DNA of 64,000 bases from Sisyra terminalis. Taxonomy: Eukaryota > Arthropoda > Insecta > Neuroptera > Sisyridae. The stretch covers positions 46,139,050 to 46,203,049 of the forward strand of contig OY292277.1 of NCBI GenBank assembly GCA_958496175.1, read 5' to 3'. The notes under the pieces were generated by a model. That model did no database searches, was not told the origin of the DNA, and saw only the letters and a list, made by a program, of their open reading frames with translations. Numbering within the stretch: position 1 is the stretch's first letter; every line of letters begins with the position of its first letter. This document shows, in pieces, positions 48,666-61,464 of the stretch. Both the position numbers and the translations under genes were made by a program.

Positions 48666-51600
48666 TGCCTGGAGAATTTATATTATAAAAAGGGATCTTA
48701 ATTTGAATTTAGTTTAAAAAAAATGTGTACAAAATATTAAGCACTTTTAGTTACTCTTGATGTTAACATGCATGTATTGTTGGTAATCTAAGCTCAAGGT
48801 ACAAAAAGTTTAAGAGAAAATCAATGGTTACAAAATGATTCCTTAAAAAATATGTCTAAGAATATAATTAAAATCGATAACTTGTAACATTCAAACTATT
48901 TTTTTGAAACATCAATGGATAATTGAAATTATAAATTTTTTCAAAATTTTTTTTTAAATAATACTTTTTTTTGATTTAAATTTTATAAATGTCTTAAAAA
49001 TAAAATTTATTTAGCTTAATCTATCCAACTATTTTAAAGGTTGATAAATTATGTGAAAAGAAACAAGTCATTACAAATACAGAAACAATAAATAAAATTT
49101 ACGAGTCACGTAGTTGGAAATAATTTAGTTTTGTGATAACAATCGGATATTCATAAGTACCTACAAATATATCTCAATAGTTCATTAGTATAGCTAATTG
49201 CATTGCAGTATAAAATCAATTAAATATTGAACGAACTCATTATATTTGAAAATTTAGTTCATAAATTAGCTAAACCTTCAATTAAATAACGATGAAATCA
49301 TTTTAATGATTGGAGTAAAAAATATTAATCTTTTTCGTTTATGTTTTGAACATTAGAGAACAGACCTTTCAAAAACGTTTAATTTTTGAAAAATTATTTA
49401 TAAAAAAATGGAATTATAAAGGTTTAATTAATAGAATTAATAGAAAAAATTAATAGAAATCCCCAGTGATGCAATTGATTCTAAACGTATGCACACCTTC
49501 GTCAAAACAATTTGAAGGTTGACCAACTATTAATTGATTGCAATTTAGGTAATAGAGCAACAAAAATGAAATTGTTAACCGTTTTAAAAACGAAGGCAAA
49601 AGAAATTTACGATCGACGCAAATATTTAAAATCTTCTCAGTCTTTTTTTCTCTAATGTCACTCGGTGCCATTGACCCATTTTATTCTCTTTTCTAGTTCA
49701 ATTTTAATCGATTTATTGCAGATTTGAATATCAATCGTTTGAATAACTTAATCTAACATTCATATGACCAGATTGTTGAATCAAAAATGCCGACCTTTGC
49801 CTTTCATGGATTTTCGCAATTTCCCAATTAAGAATGAAAAGGTGATACCCAATTTGCAGTGAAACTATTTTTCAAATGGTTTTCCGATGAATTTTAAGCG
49901 GAAATTTGATTTTTTGCTAGCAATTCGAAGGTTGCATCATGTTGAGGGGAGAGGACGCGATGAGGTTGTTAAAATGTCTTAATGGGGAGCAATTTTCTTG
50001 AGAATTTTGCTGGTAATTAAATGGAATAATGTCAAGTTATGAGCATGAAAACTGTAATTTTCTAATAAACTCTCATGTGATTTGAAAAAATCTATAATTA
50101 CTTTATGTAAATAATATTTTCAACGTAATTAAATATATTATTTTCGATTAGTTCGTAAGAGTTTTCAATTTTATAATCTGTTTCAAGTTCAAGGTTTTAC
50201 CCATTCGTTAGTAAAAATTGAAAAGGAAATTAATTTTTAAATTACCAACAAAAAATTGTTTTATTTTTACAAATAAAATGTATAAAATTGCATACAAATT
50301 CTTGCGAATTATTGCTTTAATTTATGGAACTTATTTTAACTATACTAAAGCTAGAAAAAAATTCTTTTTCTATTGAAATTGATTTATCAGTTATTGATAT
50401 ACTTGAAATTTGATACTTAAAGTTATAGCCCATCATCAGTTTATCAAAGTATTTGTTCGTGGCCTTGCTTCTAAGGTTCTAAAGAAGTAGAAAATGAAAT
50501 ATTTGTTTAGTTCGTAACTATGATTTACTCTGTAATTTCTTTTTTTCAAAAATATCTTTACTAAATTTAATATTATCTGCATATTTCAACCCATGGTAAG
50601 GGGAAAAGAATCACTTTATTAATTTTTCCCAAAAATTGTCTTAATTTTTCTCTACATAAACTATTTTTGCATCAGATTGTTGCATAATTATTTTAGACTA
50701 AATAGATTAACAATTTCTAATATTCCTGGCAGCCTTTTGTAAGCAAATCTAAGAAATTCAGCGAAAAATGCATTTTCATACTAGAAAAAGAATAATATGA
50801 AGTAGACCATTAGTAAACTCATAAACACAATAAGAAACCGGCTGAAAGATGTTGAATTATATATATAAAATGATGACACAAATTCAAAGTATTACTGAGC
50901 TAATGATGGCAAAGAAAACTTTTGGAAAACTTGGAACCTAAATCCATAAATTGTATTTTAGTTAAACGTAGTTTTGAGAACCAGAATAACTAACGGCTGC
51001 CTGATTTGGTGACCAAAAATTGATCAGGCACCAACAAAAAGACAGCTCTTTATTGGTTGTGGCGCTGATATAAGCAGAAAAGCTCAGAAGTAAGAGCTTT
51101 CTGTAGTTTTAGGGATGAATATCACTATATACAAGGTTGACATATATACCGTTCGGGTTTATTAATGGAAATATTTACGGATGAGCTTGAAAATAGCAAA
51201 ATCCTTACATTCTTATTGTAATAGCCAAACTGTGCTGAATTTATAGGTCAACTCTAAATTGGATCTAATAATCAAATTGGTTTGGTCACATACCAAATAG
51301 CAAATACCAAATACCTATTCTGGAAAATGAAAGAACAGATGCTGCTGGCCGTTGAGAAACGGTGTCTAGAGAAGCAACATTGTCTATAAAATCATTGATA
51401 TTCTTAAAAGTGAAACATTGATGTTAAAAACATCAAAGTTTATCGAAATTCAATTTCAAAAATCACAATTCGAAAGAAGACGAAAAAACAAAACTTTAGC
51501 ACTTTAAATTGAGGCAAAAAGTGCTGGAGTTGTCCAAATCCAGTACTGAATTAATCGAACCGCATTTTCTTGAGTTTCAGAAGATGAACCGAGATCCAGG

Positions 51601-51744
51601 GAACACAAGAAGCCAAAAACTGCGTTTTGAGGCTTCCTAAACTTTGGCTTGATGAATTCTATACGGAAAATAAGTCCAAAAGTCGAAAGAAAAGGTATTT
51701 AAATTTTAATTTCATAAAATTTTGTTTTACAGAATAGTAAATAG
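48666..51744. other. Unassigned AT-rich stretch
   Basis: No gene recognised. Between about 51000 and 51700 the sequence is less extreme in composition and has broken frames that might be an old retroelement gag region, but the match is too weak to call. Confidence 0.3.
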
Positions 51745-51960
51745 TAGTAACGTAGCGTTGTGGGTACCGGAGGAACCATGGTTCCCTCGGGTGGTACATG
51801 AAAATGGGGTGGGCTATTGACATTGAAAGTTCCTTAAAAGATTTTGACTTATTAGGTATATATTATAGGTATTTGACTTTTTATTTTGGCTAATAATGAA
51901 AATAGGAGACGGCAAATTTCCGATTGGCCCTGGGCGGTAAAATTACGAACTACACCACTG
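51745..51960. mobile_element. hAT-like MITE
   Basis: A 216-bp element. Right end reads as the complement of CAGTGGTGTAGTTCGTAATT; left end is TAGTAACGTAGCGTTGTGGG. Flanks gtaaatag (51737-51744) and gtaattag (51961-51968) match at seven of eight positions, an 8-bp duplication typical of hAT. Ends of the CAGTGGCGTAG type are common in insect non-autonomous elements. No coding sequence. Confidence 0.75.
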
Positions 51961-52401
51961 GTAATTAGTACACTAAAGTAGGATTATCCCATAAAGAAAA
52001 ATGAGTAATCTAACAATTCCTAGTGACCAATTTATCAAATTACGCACTCGATTTTCTTCAGTAATCACTTCTACCTAAACTTATTTTTCTGGTTTCAAAT
52101 TTCAGGTTTATTTCACTAATTAAAAAAAAATACCAATTTTCTATGACTTTTGCACAAATCGAAGTAAAATCGTAGGTACTACTGAAACTTGTTAAAAGTG
52201 GACTATTAAGTCCTGAATTGACTGTTATTTTCCTTTTGATCCGTTACTTTTGTAAGCTTTATATAATATTGTAACAGAAAGGGACAAAGTCTGTCTCTCT
52301 CTTTGTGCCATGCCGGCACGCGATTGGCTGAGTGACTTCTATCTCTCTACTACCAATGCGAATGTACATATAGATTGTTCTTGAATAATCTAGTAGGTAG
52401 T

Positions 52402-52441
52402 GGAACGTTCACGAACATTGGAGTATATTCTAGAATGTTGG
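52402..52441 (+). promoter_or_regulatory. Heat-shock-element array upstream of LTR TATA (copy 2)
   Basis: gGAAc gTTCa cGAAc at 52402-52416 is three perfect alternating pentamers, the minimal heat-shock factor site. A second group, aTTCt aGAAt gTTgg at 52427-52441, has two perfect units and one partial. A third, gTTCt tGAAt, lies upstream at about 52376-52385. The arrays end 9 bp before the TATA box. Confidence 0.6.
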
Positions 52442-52449
52442 GTTGCGGG

Positions 52450-52457
52450 TATATAAG
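52450..52457 (+). promoter_or_regulatory. TATA box of LTR copy 2
   Basis: TATATAAG, with ttgacagttctgta about 25-30 bp downstream as the likely start region, as in copy 1. Confidence 0.6.
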
Positions 52458-52693
52458 GTGCTCAGTCAAGCCAGTTGACAGTTCTGTATACAAATTCAGT
52501 TGTGAATTTCCGTTACAACAAAGCGATTATTAGTGTGGCTTGAATTAAAAGTGATTATTGTCATTTAGTGTTTGTCTTAACAAGTGTAATAAAGAAAAGT
52601 AATTGTTAAGTGTGGAAGTGATTATTTATTTCCAAAAGAAATTAAAAGAACAGATAACGCCATCTCAATACAGTTTTGGAACGTCACGTAACA

Positions 52694-55152
52694 ATAAACA
52701 ATAAATAAAAAACAATAACAGAAAATAATAATAATAATATTAGTTTGTAAATAAGGCACTCAAGGCTCTGAGTAAGTTGAGGCCAAATTTAATATAATGA
52801 AACTCTAGTAAAACAATAAAAACATACTATCATTACTGTTATCAATTACGATCGTTACTATAATACGGATCTATTGCTTACTTACATAAACGAGACGACT
52901 TATACAAATTGTCAATAATGGAGGCATGAAATTTCCAATTTTTTTTTCTATTCAAATAATTTCGCTTAATTTGCCGCAAGAAATTTTTTCTTCGTTTGCC
53001 TCGTTTTCGTCATTGCAATTTCGACCGAGTGGGGTTTAGCATTGGTCAGCTCTGCTAGATTTGCACAATTTCAACAATCAAAAGCGATTTTTCTAGCACT
53101 TGAATTCCAAGTTTTGTATGGATCGTTGGTCATTTGGAATTAGCTAAAATTTAATTGGAAAGAAAAACGTTACTGCTGGAAAATTGTGCTTGAACTTCGG
53201 AAATAGTTTGATTGAAAAACAAGTGTTTGGAGGATTTAGTGATAAGTAAGTAAAAATTTTTAAATTTTAAAATGGATCTTTACAATTTTGTCTTAATAAT
53301 TTCTAATATATTTCTTCGTTTAAATGTTTCAATTGTGTCTATATCAATGAAATTTCGCACATGTTAGCGTCCAAAAATTAGAAAGTTTTTGAATTCCAAT
53401 CTATGCGATGAACTTTGAAATTTCCAAGTCTCGATGAAAAAAAAAATCGAAATTCAAAAACCAGATTTTATAATTGAATGCAGCTATTCCATATTACTAC
53501 TTTTACTAAGTTTATTAGATTTTGCATTACATCAAATGTTTTGTAATATCAAATCGTTTTTTTTTTCTTTGGTGAGCCAAATGGATACCCAATTTTCCCC
53601 AAGACCAATGATTTTTGAACTTATATTTTCATATCAAAAATATTAAATTAAAAAAAAACACTGTTATAAAATTGAGTTTAGTTGACAATAAATTTGTGTC
53701 ATAAATTTCATACAGTAACTGATTTTTATTGAAAACAAATAAAAGTTAATTGACAAATATTTAATCAAGTCAATTCTGATGAATTTGCTGTAGAAAAATA
53801 AATTAGTTGACAAATATTTGATTTGTGACAAATCGAAAAATTGCCACTAATTCTCTAATTTAGTTTGGGTTTTTTTTTTCCCAAATAAATTGGATTCTCA
53901 GAAATTGCCAAGAGTTCACACTTTGAACAATAATACAATAGTTTGTGTGCTTATTTGAGCAGATGTTCCGGAGAAAATTGATGATAAATGGAAGCCTAAA
54001 TATTTCCAAAAAATCATTTACTTCTTTCATGATAATTCTAATAATAATTTCCAAAGTATTCGATTGAAATGATTTTATTGCCGTCTGTACATACTGCCTT
54101 TAGAGTTTGGAAGTATTTTATTCATTCATCGAAAAAATTAATGATTTAACGAAGAGGACTTATTTTTTGAAATTGAAACTCAAAAGTTAAAGTTATAATT
54201 ATATATTCTAAAGAATTTTATCCTGAAGAATATAACACAAAAGAAATAAGGATAAGTTATTTTCGATTACGATTATTCTTATTGCTAAACTCTAATTGCA
54301 AGTAAAGAATAAACATTGAGGTATGAAATCTAGTTTTAACAATATCCAAAAAAAATAATTTAAACATATAATCACATTTGATTCGAATGAACTTTTCTTC
54401 GATTTTCCGGGAAACCTTTAAAAGTTCAAACAAAAAAAAATCACATAGAAAATGTAGAAAATAGAAGACAGAATCCGTTACCAGTCAATGATCATTATTG
54501 CGACTTTTCATTACTTGAACAAACAGTTTTCTAAAATTTCCCGGAGGTATAAAAAAATTGAAAATTAGTGTTGAGTAGTCCGTAAGGACTTTTAAATATT
54601 TGTATTAAAATTTCAAATCGACTTACTTTTTTGGTTGAGATGTGAATTTTATTCCAAATTAAGTGTTAAATGATTTTTTTTTCCATTTTTAGTAGACGAT
54701 TTAAGTTTATAAATTTATATGGGGCTAATATCAATGTATGGTATATTTAACCTGATAAATAAGAAAATATTTTTGAAAAACGAATAACTCTATGGAAAGT
54801 TCCTGCTGTTTACATAGCAAAAAAGGAAACAATAAACGTGCTGGACTAAGAATTTGCATTTTTTTATTGATTAATAATTAAATTATGTCCTGATTTTCCT
54901 GAAAAATTATCAATAGGGGTGGTACATTAGGTCTTTGCATATAGGTAGCCGATACATTAGGATCGATCTTGTGTATTTATAGACCAACAAATTTAAAAAA
55001 AAAACACTTAGTATCTCGTCAATAAAGAAGCCACCTGAAGTAGCTAAAGCTCAAACTAATAAAGCACAATTCTGTTGTTGATTGGTGATGAATTTTCATG
55101 GAAAACTTTCTTTTCATTTCCATTGTTTCAGGTCTAAATCGATCTGTAGTAT
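52694..55152. other. Unassigned AT-rich stretch
   Basis: Nothing recognised; a slightly less AT-rich part lies near 52980-53140. Confidence 0.3.
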
Positions 55153-55214
55153 AAAGGATAAATCAAAATGTGGTAAACCAAACAAATTAGCAGTGTTTTA
55201 TTTCATTTATTCCA

Positions 55215-55259
55215 ATTTGCAATGTTTCGTCGATTTGATTCCAACTTCATCAGGCAACC
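55215..55259 (-). ncRNA. Hammerhead-ribozyme-like motif H5
   Basis: Minus strand: GGTTGC, CTGATGA (55253-55247), A, stem II GTTG/CGAC (one G-U pair), GAAA (55228-55225), short stem III ACAT with one mismatch, predicted cleavage after U at 55221, then GCAAAT. Stem I pairs for four bases next to the core. Confidence 0.5.
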
Positions 55260-55343
55260 TATGTGTTACAATTTAAAAAAGAAACAGTCAATTAAAATCT
55301 TTATTAAGCCATATGTCGCATTAAACATAAAATATTAAACATA

Positions 55344-55388
55344 GGTTGCCTGATGAAGTTGGAATCACACCGATGAAAGGTTGTAAAT
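55344..55388 (+). ncRNA. Hammerhead-ribozyme-like motif H6
   Basis: GGTTGC, CTGATGA (55350-55356), A, stem II GTTGG/CCGAT with two G-U pairs, GAAA (55375-55378), then AGGT in place of the ACGT stem III, predicted cleavage after T55382, and GTAA pairing with TTGC. A decayed partner of H5. Confidence 0.45.
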
Positions 55389-55448
55389 TCGAATAAATGA
55401 AATAAAATTGCTAATTAGTTTGGTCTACCACATCATGATTTATCCTTT

Positions 55449-56135
55449 CTATTACTTTCTTTTCATTAAGTTTTCCTTTTGTAATTGGTCCAAATGACAA
55501 AAATAAATAATAAAATAGAATAGATTCGCGATATCGTCAATTAATCAACTCTACACAAAGAAAAGATATCATCAAGATCAGTAAATTTGGTCTTAATTTG
55601 AAATATGACAATACCATCATATATTTTTTAGAAATGGATATGTCTATATTAAAATTGTGTCAACAAATTTCAAAAATACAAAGCCTAGATTTTTGTATAT
55701 TTGCAGGTGTTCCTGTTACTGTTGCGATTTCTGAATGGATTTTTCTCTCAATACTGAGAGAATACTTACTTCACTATCCCATTGGCACAGCGTACGATTT
55801 TGCCATCCCGAGCTTAATGAAAATTTGTATCCCCTATTTTCATCATTAGTAAAGAAAATTGGTAAAAAGTCAAGTACCTTTATATTTTTTAATTACCTAT
55901 TTAAAAAAGTACTCTATGCATGTTTCTTAGAGACAATTCTTTTATGGAATTATCAATGCCAATATGGTACCCCTTTTTCGTGGGTCACCCCTTCCCACTC
56001 CGTTACGCTACTATATTACCCGACTCTACCTCGGATTTGAAATTTGGACAATTCTATCATAACCAATTCTTCGATTATCCCGAGTATATATTGAAATACG
56101 AATAACCATGGTCATTAATAGTATAATATATTAAC
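55449..56135. other. Unassigned spacer
   Basis: Frames of 61-101 codons overlap each other between 55598 and 56105 and have no recognisable domain. Confidence 0.3.
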
Positions 56136-58740
56136 ACTAGTAGTTGCCCGTTGCATTCGCAACTAAAGATTTATCTTAATAAAATGTTTAATATGAGATA
56201 ATGTAGAGTTAATCAACAATCAAAATTTTAAATTTAATAATCAAAGTATTGTTAATATAAAAAAAGTTTATCTAAAATTATATTAAGAAATAAAATATAA
56301 ATGTTTTTTTTATATCATTTTAATAACATTTTAAATAACGTCATTTCACTAAATTAGTATGAAAATTTAATACTTATGTAGTATTTATACCAAATAGGTG
56401 ATTTAAAATTTTGGTTGTTTTTTTAACAATCAAACTTTTTAAAATCTATTTTATTGTATGAACCAATGGTTGTGATCTGGAGTAATTATATATTCGGTTG
56501 AAAAGCATTAAGGTAGCAATTTTTTGCCATATATTTCACTGTCAATTCAAATATAAAATCTTCGATGCTAACTTTTTTTCGGTTTTTAGAACAATTTGAA
56601 AACCAATTATTGTTATTGAAAATAAATAAAATATTCGAATTTACTTCCACGCTTTCCACGTATTTTCAACAATTTTGTATGTACAACGTCCAAATCTCCG
56701 AAATCGAATAGTTTTTTAGTCATGTTAACTAACATAAAGAAGGTAATTATTTTTTTTCGTTTTACATTGTATTTTCAAATATAAGTGCACATTTGTGTCG
56801 ATGAAATTTGGAAAGTGTTTTCTTTATACGATGCAGATATATAATAAGAAAGGGTTTTTGAAAATTTCTCCCCTAAAAGAGTGAAAAACGGTAGCAAAGT
56901 TTGTAAGGGATAAAGTTTAATAAACAATCGAAATTTCAAATTTAATAATCAATCAAAGTTCGTTAAAAGCGAAACGTTATTACAGCTTAATATAAAACAA
57001 AGTAGATTTATTATTAGAAACAAAAACTTAGGGTCTGCTTAAAATTTTAAACTCTGATAAGTAGATATATCTGAAAATGGTTAAGTTTAAGTTTATAAGT
57101 GAGTATTCTGTTTTTTGGCTTTCACATATTTTAAACCTGAAAATTCGAAAAACGTATTCACAAATAAATACATTAGTGAGTGAGTACCCTTACCAACGTT
57201 TTGAATGCGTAAGTGGGGATAACAGAGCGCATGCGTATAGCCTATTCTGCACGGACTGCACGGACGCACGATAGTCAATTTATATATAAGAATATAATCA
57301 TAACAATCAATGTAATATTAGGCAATTGTGTAGATGTAAGTTATTAAAGCATGGAACAAAGAATGTATTTAAATATCCGTGGAAGGGAAAACCAAATATA
57401 GCAATCCATGTCTCTAAGAACTAACTGATTGTTGTGATTTGTTTCAACTGTCATTTCAATTTTATTTAATTGGCAATAAGTCAATGTTGGCTGTGAATAT
57501 TTCACGGGTAGCTATCAGTATAGAGTAGCAATATCTGAATTTCAACTATACAATTTTTGCGAGTTCACCACACACGATTTAGCCTATGCTCTTTATTTTG
57601 TGAGAAAATTTTAAATTTCATACATTGTTATAACTAACCATAGGTTACACTTTGAAAATACCACCCATTTTTCAAAATGGTTTCCACTCTATGCTGGTTG
57701 GGACCATATTAGTGGTACGATTTTTCTTTCTTAATTCGCCAAAGTTCTGGAGATATTCGCATTAATATTATAGATACGTAATTAGGATTTGAACATTTAT
57801 AATTTGTAGGGGTCGATATATTTTATGCTCATCTCTAAAATTAATTCTATGTTTTCCTGATAAATCTTCCACAATACAAATTTTTGATTTGCCCAGGTCA
57901 AGAGACTCTAGCTTCACGCCTGCATATAAGAATAATCAATGAATTTAGTCATTTAGCCTTTAAATATATGATAATAATAGAAAATTACGAAATTTGATTG
58001 TTGTGGTGTTATCTTTTTAAGGCTACTTGTCTATTATGTCAATGTTTTAATTATAATTATTACAAAAAGCGATATTCGTTTTATACACCTATTGTATAAA
58101 GTTAAATTTTATTATATTTAAGCAACATAAGCCCTAATCTAATGTCCTCAATTTCTTTTGTATAATTGTTTTATATACTCACAATATAATTTTAATTCAT
58201 TTTTAATTTAAGCTTTATTGCACTTTTATTTTACATTCTTTTCTTGGGCGACCTTTAGAATTTTATTAATCATAATTTTAAACTAAAAAGATAAGGAGCT
58301 TTAGGATTGGCAGTGCGTCATTAATATATGCAATAGCTACAATGTTTTTTTTTACAAATATTTATAAATCCAAAGAAAATTTGTACTCTTTCAAAAGAAT
58401 TTACCGCATAAATAGTTTTATAGCAAATGTAAAAGGAAACTTATTGAATAATTTTATAATCTTTTTCTACGATATGTCACAGGATAATGTAAATATAAAA
58501 AAATGTCATCCCTAAGTCTTACGTAGGGGAAGCCTTCCCCCATGGTATATTGCCTTTAGTGCACTAATCATTGTTTTTTTACCTTAATACCGAATTTCAT
58601 GGAATTTGGTTCATTCAATCTTAAGTTAAAATAAGACATACCGCCAGATAAACAAAAGCTTTGAAATACTAAATTTTGTAATTGGGTCAGAAATTAAAGT
58701 ATGCAGACGGTCGTTAGAATTTTATATATTAGTATAGATA
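56136..58740. repeat. Dispersed insect repeat, ~2.6 kb (copy 1)
   Basis: Left boundary actagtagttgcccgttgca; right boundary attttatatattagtatagata (split: attttatatatt, agtatagata). Such actag...cccg and ...attagtatagat ends are common at the edges of insect repeats often classed as Helitron- or RTE-type; I do not assign a class. The segment 56165-57180 is present in inverse orientation at 61465-62460. No intact coding frame. Confidence 0.55.
56165..57180 (+). repeat. ~1-kb inverted repeat, left arm
   Basis: Mirrors 61465-62460. Matching words along the arm include aacaatcaaactttttaaaat, attgttattgaaaataaataa, tgtcgatgaaatttggaaag (partner in complement) and aaatacattagtgag. Similarity is around 80-85% by eye with small gaps. 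Confidence 0.75.
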
Positions 58741-59970
58741 ACAGTGAAATAAAATAGTTTTATTATTTTTATTTCCAAATTATTTATAACACTTATAAAA
58801 CTATTTTGTTAGGAAAAAAACAAGGAATTTAAGAACCTTGAACCTTAAAAAAAACCTTTAATTTATAAATTTATTTTTATAAATGCGTCAGTAAATTCTT
58901 TACCCGTGGCTTCAATGTTAATTACTAAGTGTTTTCACTAATGATATTTCATTTAAAGATTATTGCAGGTCTAATTCAGATAAAAATGCAAACATTGATA
59001 AGCAGAAGCTTTACAACTGTACAAAAAGTTATTGTACTTTAATTCAGAAACTTATCAATTTTGTAAGAATTACTTAATTAGTGCAATTTAGTTTTCGGTG
59101 GTATAAATTAAACGATAATTTAAAATTTTTCGAGCCTTGGGAATTTAAATATAATAAACATTTAGCGATTACGAGAAGTTCAATGTTGAAAAGGAGACAA
59201 TAGACAATGGAACTAGGTTTTGTTTGAAAGAAAGTATAATCATTTTTTTATTAATATTTACTATAAAATTGAGTTATAGTTTGAATAGTTCGACTTTGTT
59301 CTTTTACAACTACGTGTGTTCGGTTATAGTTTCGGAGAATTTATAATTTCTTGGAACGATTGAAATTTCGTATGAATTCTTTGAAAAATTATAGTGAAGC
59401 CAGTTGTTTATACTACTAAACTTTTGGCGCGAATTTGGCGCTGTTTTTAGTGGAATTTTACATTACAAACAGGTAAAATGCAAAATTTTGAAATCTAATT
59501 TTTAATAGTTAATAATATGGACTCCAAAGTCAAAGAAATGTAATCTTCTCATCCCGTTTAATCAATAGTTTAATTGATGGTTTAGAAAAAGGATAAGGAT
59601 AAGATTTCTAAACTCAAAACTAGGGACCCGAACATGTAAGCGAGTATTTGGGAGAAGTAATTCGAAATTGTAATTTTCAAAATACAAATTTGTTTCATAA
59701 ATCTTTAAATTCTCCTAAAAGTTCGAGTTGTGAAAAAAGAGAAATAATTTATTATCATATATTTTCGGAACCAATTTGCCATCCTTATATATTCCAAAGC
59801 TCATTGGAAAAATTTGGATGGAGTTTGTAAATGCACTGTTGTGTTTTCAGTATATGGTCTACCTTAATTGAAGGGAATATAAGAAATTTATCGTCGATCC
59901 TTATTCCCATAACTTTACGTCCCTTTCGGCACTTATCCCAAACTTAACAAAATTCATTAATAAGTATTAT
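58741..59970. other. Unassigned AT-rich spacer
   Basis: Nothing recognised. Confidence 0.3.
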
Positions 59971-60212
59971 ACTAGCTGATCCCCACGACTTCGTCTGCGT
60001 AACGTAGGTGTAGATTATATTTTCTTTTTAGATTTGCTATTTGTAGTAGCATATGAAAATTATTATTTTTCTTATTTCTTTTACGAAAAACATAATCATA
60101 CTTAAAAACACGATTTTGTCGACTTTAAAAAGACACATTTAATAAACTGTTGCTTAGAATAAAATAGTTGTATGTAATCATCAATTAATTTTCAAAAAAT
60201 ATTTGTAAATAT

Positions 60213-61012
60213 TAGGGTGATTTTTTTTTGAGACTTTTTTTTTTTTTTTGGTCCCATCGTGAAATTTTGTTGGAAATACCAAAAAAAAAAATTCCCTGAA
60301 AGTTTGAGCCCTTAATATTAATTTTAAGTCCTCGACCAAGACGTGTAAAGATTTCCCATTGAAAATACACGGAAACTCTGATTTTTTATTTTTAAATTTC
60401 TATATCTCAGCGGCATTTCATGGGATCGCTTTTACCGAAGATGGTTTTTTCTCAGAATTAAACGCTCTACAAAAGTGCCCATTGCGACAAAGTCGTAACT
60501 CACACCGGTGAGGTAGTACGGGCCACTGAACCTGATTTTTCCATAAAATTCGCGTTTTTCTTGCATTTATCTCGTAAATAAACAGAGCTACGAAAAAATT
60601 ATAAATAAAAAACTTGTAGAGAATTTGATTTCCTACAAAAAAGTTCCTGTAGACCAAATCGCGAATATCAATACTAAACGAGATATTAAGCCTTGAATTT
60701 TATGGAAAAATCAGGTTCAGTGGCCCGTACTACCTCACCGGTGTGAGTTATGACGGGCACTTTTGTAGAGCGTTTAATTCTGAGAAAAAACCATCTTCGG
60801 TAAAAGCGATCCCATGAAATGTCGCTGAGATATAGAAATGTAAAAATAAAAAATCAGAGTTTCCGTGTATTTTCAATGGGAAATCTTTACACGTCTTGGT
60901 CGAGGACTTAAAATTAATATTAAGGGCTCAAACTTTCAGGGAATTTTTTTTTTGGTATTTCCAATAAAATTTCACGATGGGACCAAAAAAAGTCAAAAAA
61001 AAAATCACCCTA
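60213..61012. mobile_element. hAT-like palindromic element, copy B
   Basis: An 800-bp near-perfect palindrome starting TAGGGTGATTTTTTTTTG and ending with its complement, flanked by the exact 8-bp duplication GTAAATAT (60205-60212 and 61013-61020). Sequence is nearly identical to copy A at 46752-47563, including gagcccttaatattaatttt and actcacaccggtgaggtag. Intact termini and target duplication suggest relatively recent insertion. No coding sequence. Confidence 0.88.
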
Positions 61013-61464
61013 GTAAATATATTTAATGAGTATGGTCTATTGCGTATACCTATGGTAGGTATACCTACCGTGAACCAAATAATTCATAAATTAATCAGTA
61101 TCTATACATAAAAAATATCATTAAGTTCAATAAAGTCGGTCTTAATTATAACTTAAGACAATAAAAAGTTGTCAAAACATTCGCGTCAAAATAACAGAAG
61201 TAAAGGGTCTAGATTTAGAATATTGGTAGAAATCCCATTTCATTGTCTCGACTCCCGAATGAACCTTTTTCTCAAAACTATTTCACTACTGCAATGTATA
61301 AAACTACCGCATAATTAAAATTTGTTCAATTGCACGAAACCCAGTTCCTCCATAATCAAGTATAACCATTGTGTATCTATGCACTAATTAAAATATCTGA
61401 ATTTCAACTATATAATTAAACCATTTTCTTCAAGTTCGCCGAATTTTTCGCTACACGATATTCG

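Larger units (their letters stand above)
52270..52693 (+). mobile_element. Probable solo LTR, copy 2
   Basis: A 424-bp copy of the sequence at 12146-12584, starting TGTAACAG and ending CACGTAACA. The upstream block gccatgccggcacgcgattg, continuing gctgagtgacttctatctct, is identical in both copies and contains an inverted CCAAT box (ATTGG). TATA box 52450-52457, AATAAA 52588-52593. No internal element sequence on either side and no clear target duplication. Confidence 0.65.
55153..55448. mobile_element. Palindromic Penelope-like element, third copy
   Basis: Inverted arms 55153-55259 and 55342-55448 run from aaaggataaatc / gatttatccttt through the shared words atgtggta-acca, attagcagtgttttattt, cattgcaa / gttgtaaat to aggttgcctgatgaag. 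The spacer is about 80 bp. Each arm has a hammerhead-like motif (H5 minus, H6 plus). Related to the element at 63735-64000. Confidence 0.75.

Noticed and set aside
51000..51700. Possible gag-like remnant of an LTR retrotransposon next to the second solo LTR
   Set aside because: Frames are heavily broken, no zinc knuckle or protease motif is seen, and it is separated from the LTR by a hAT MITE and unassigned DNA.
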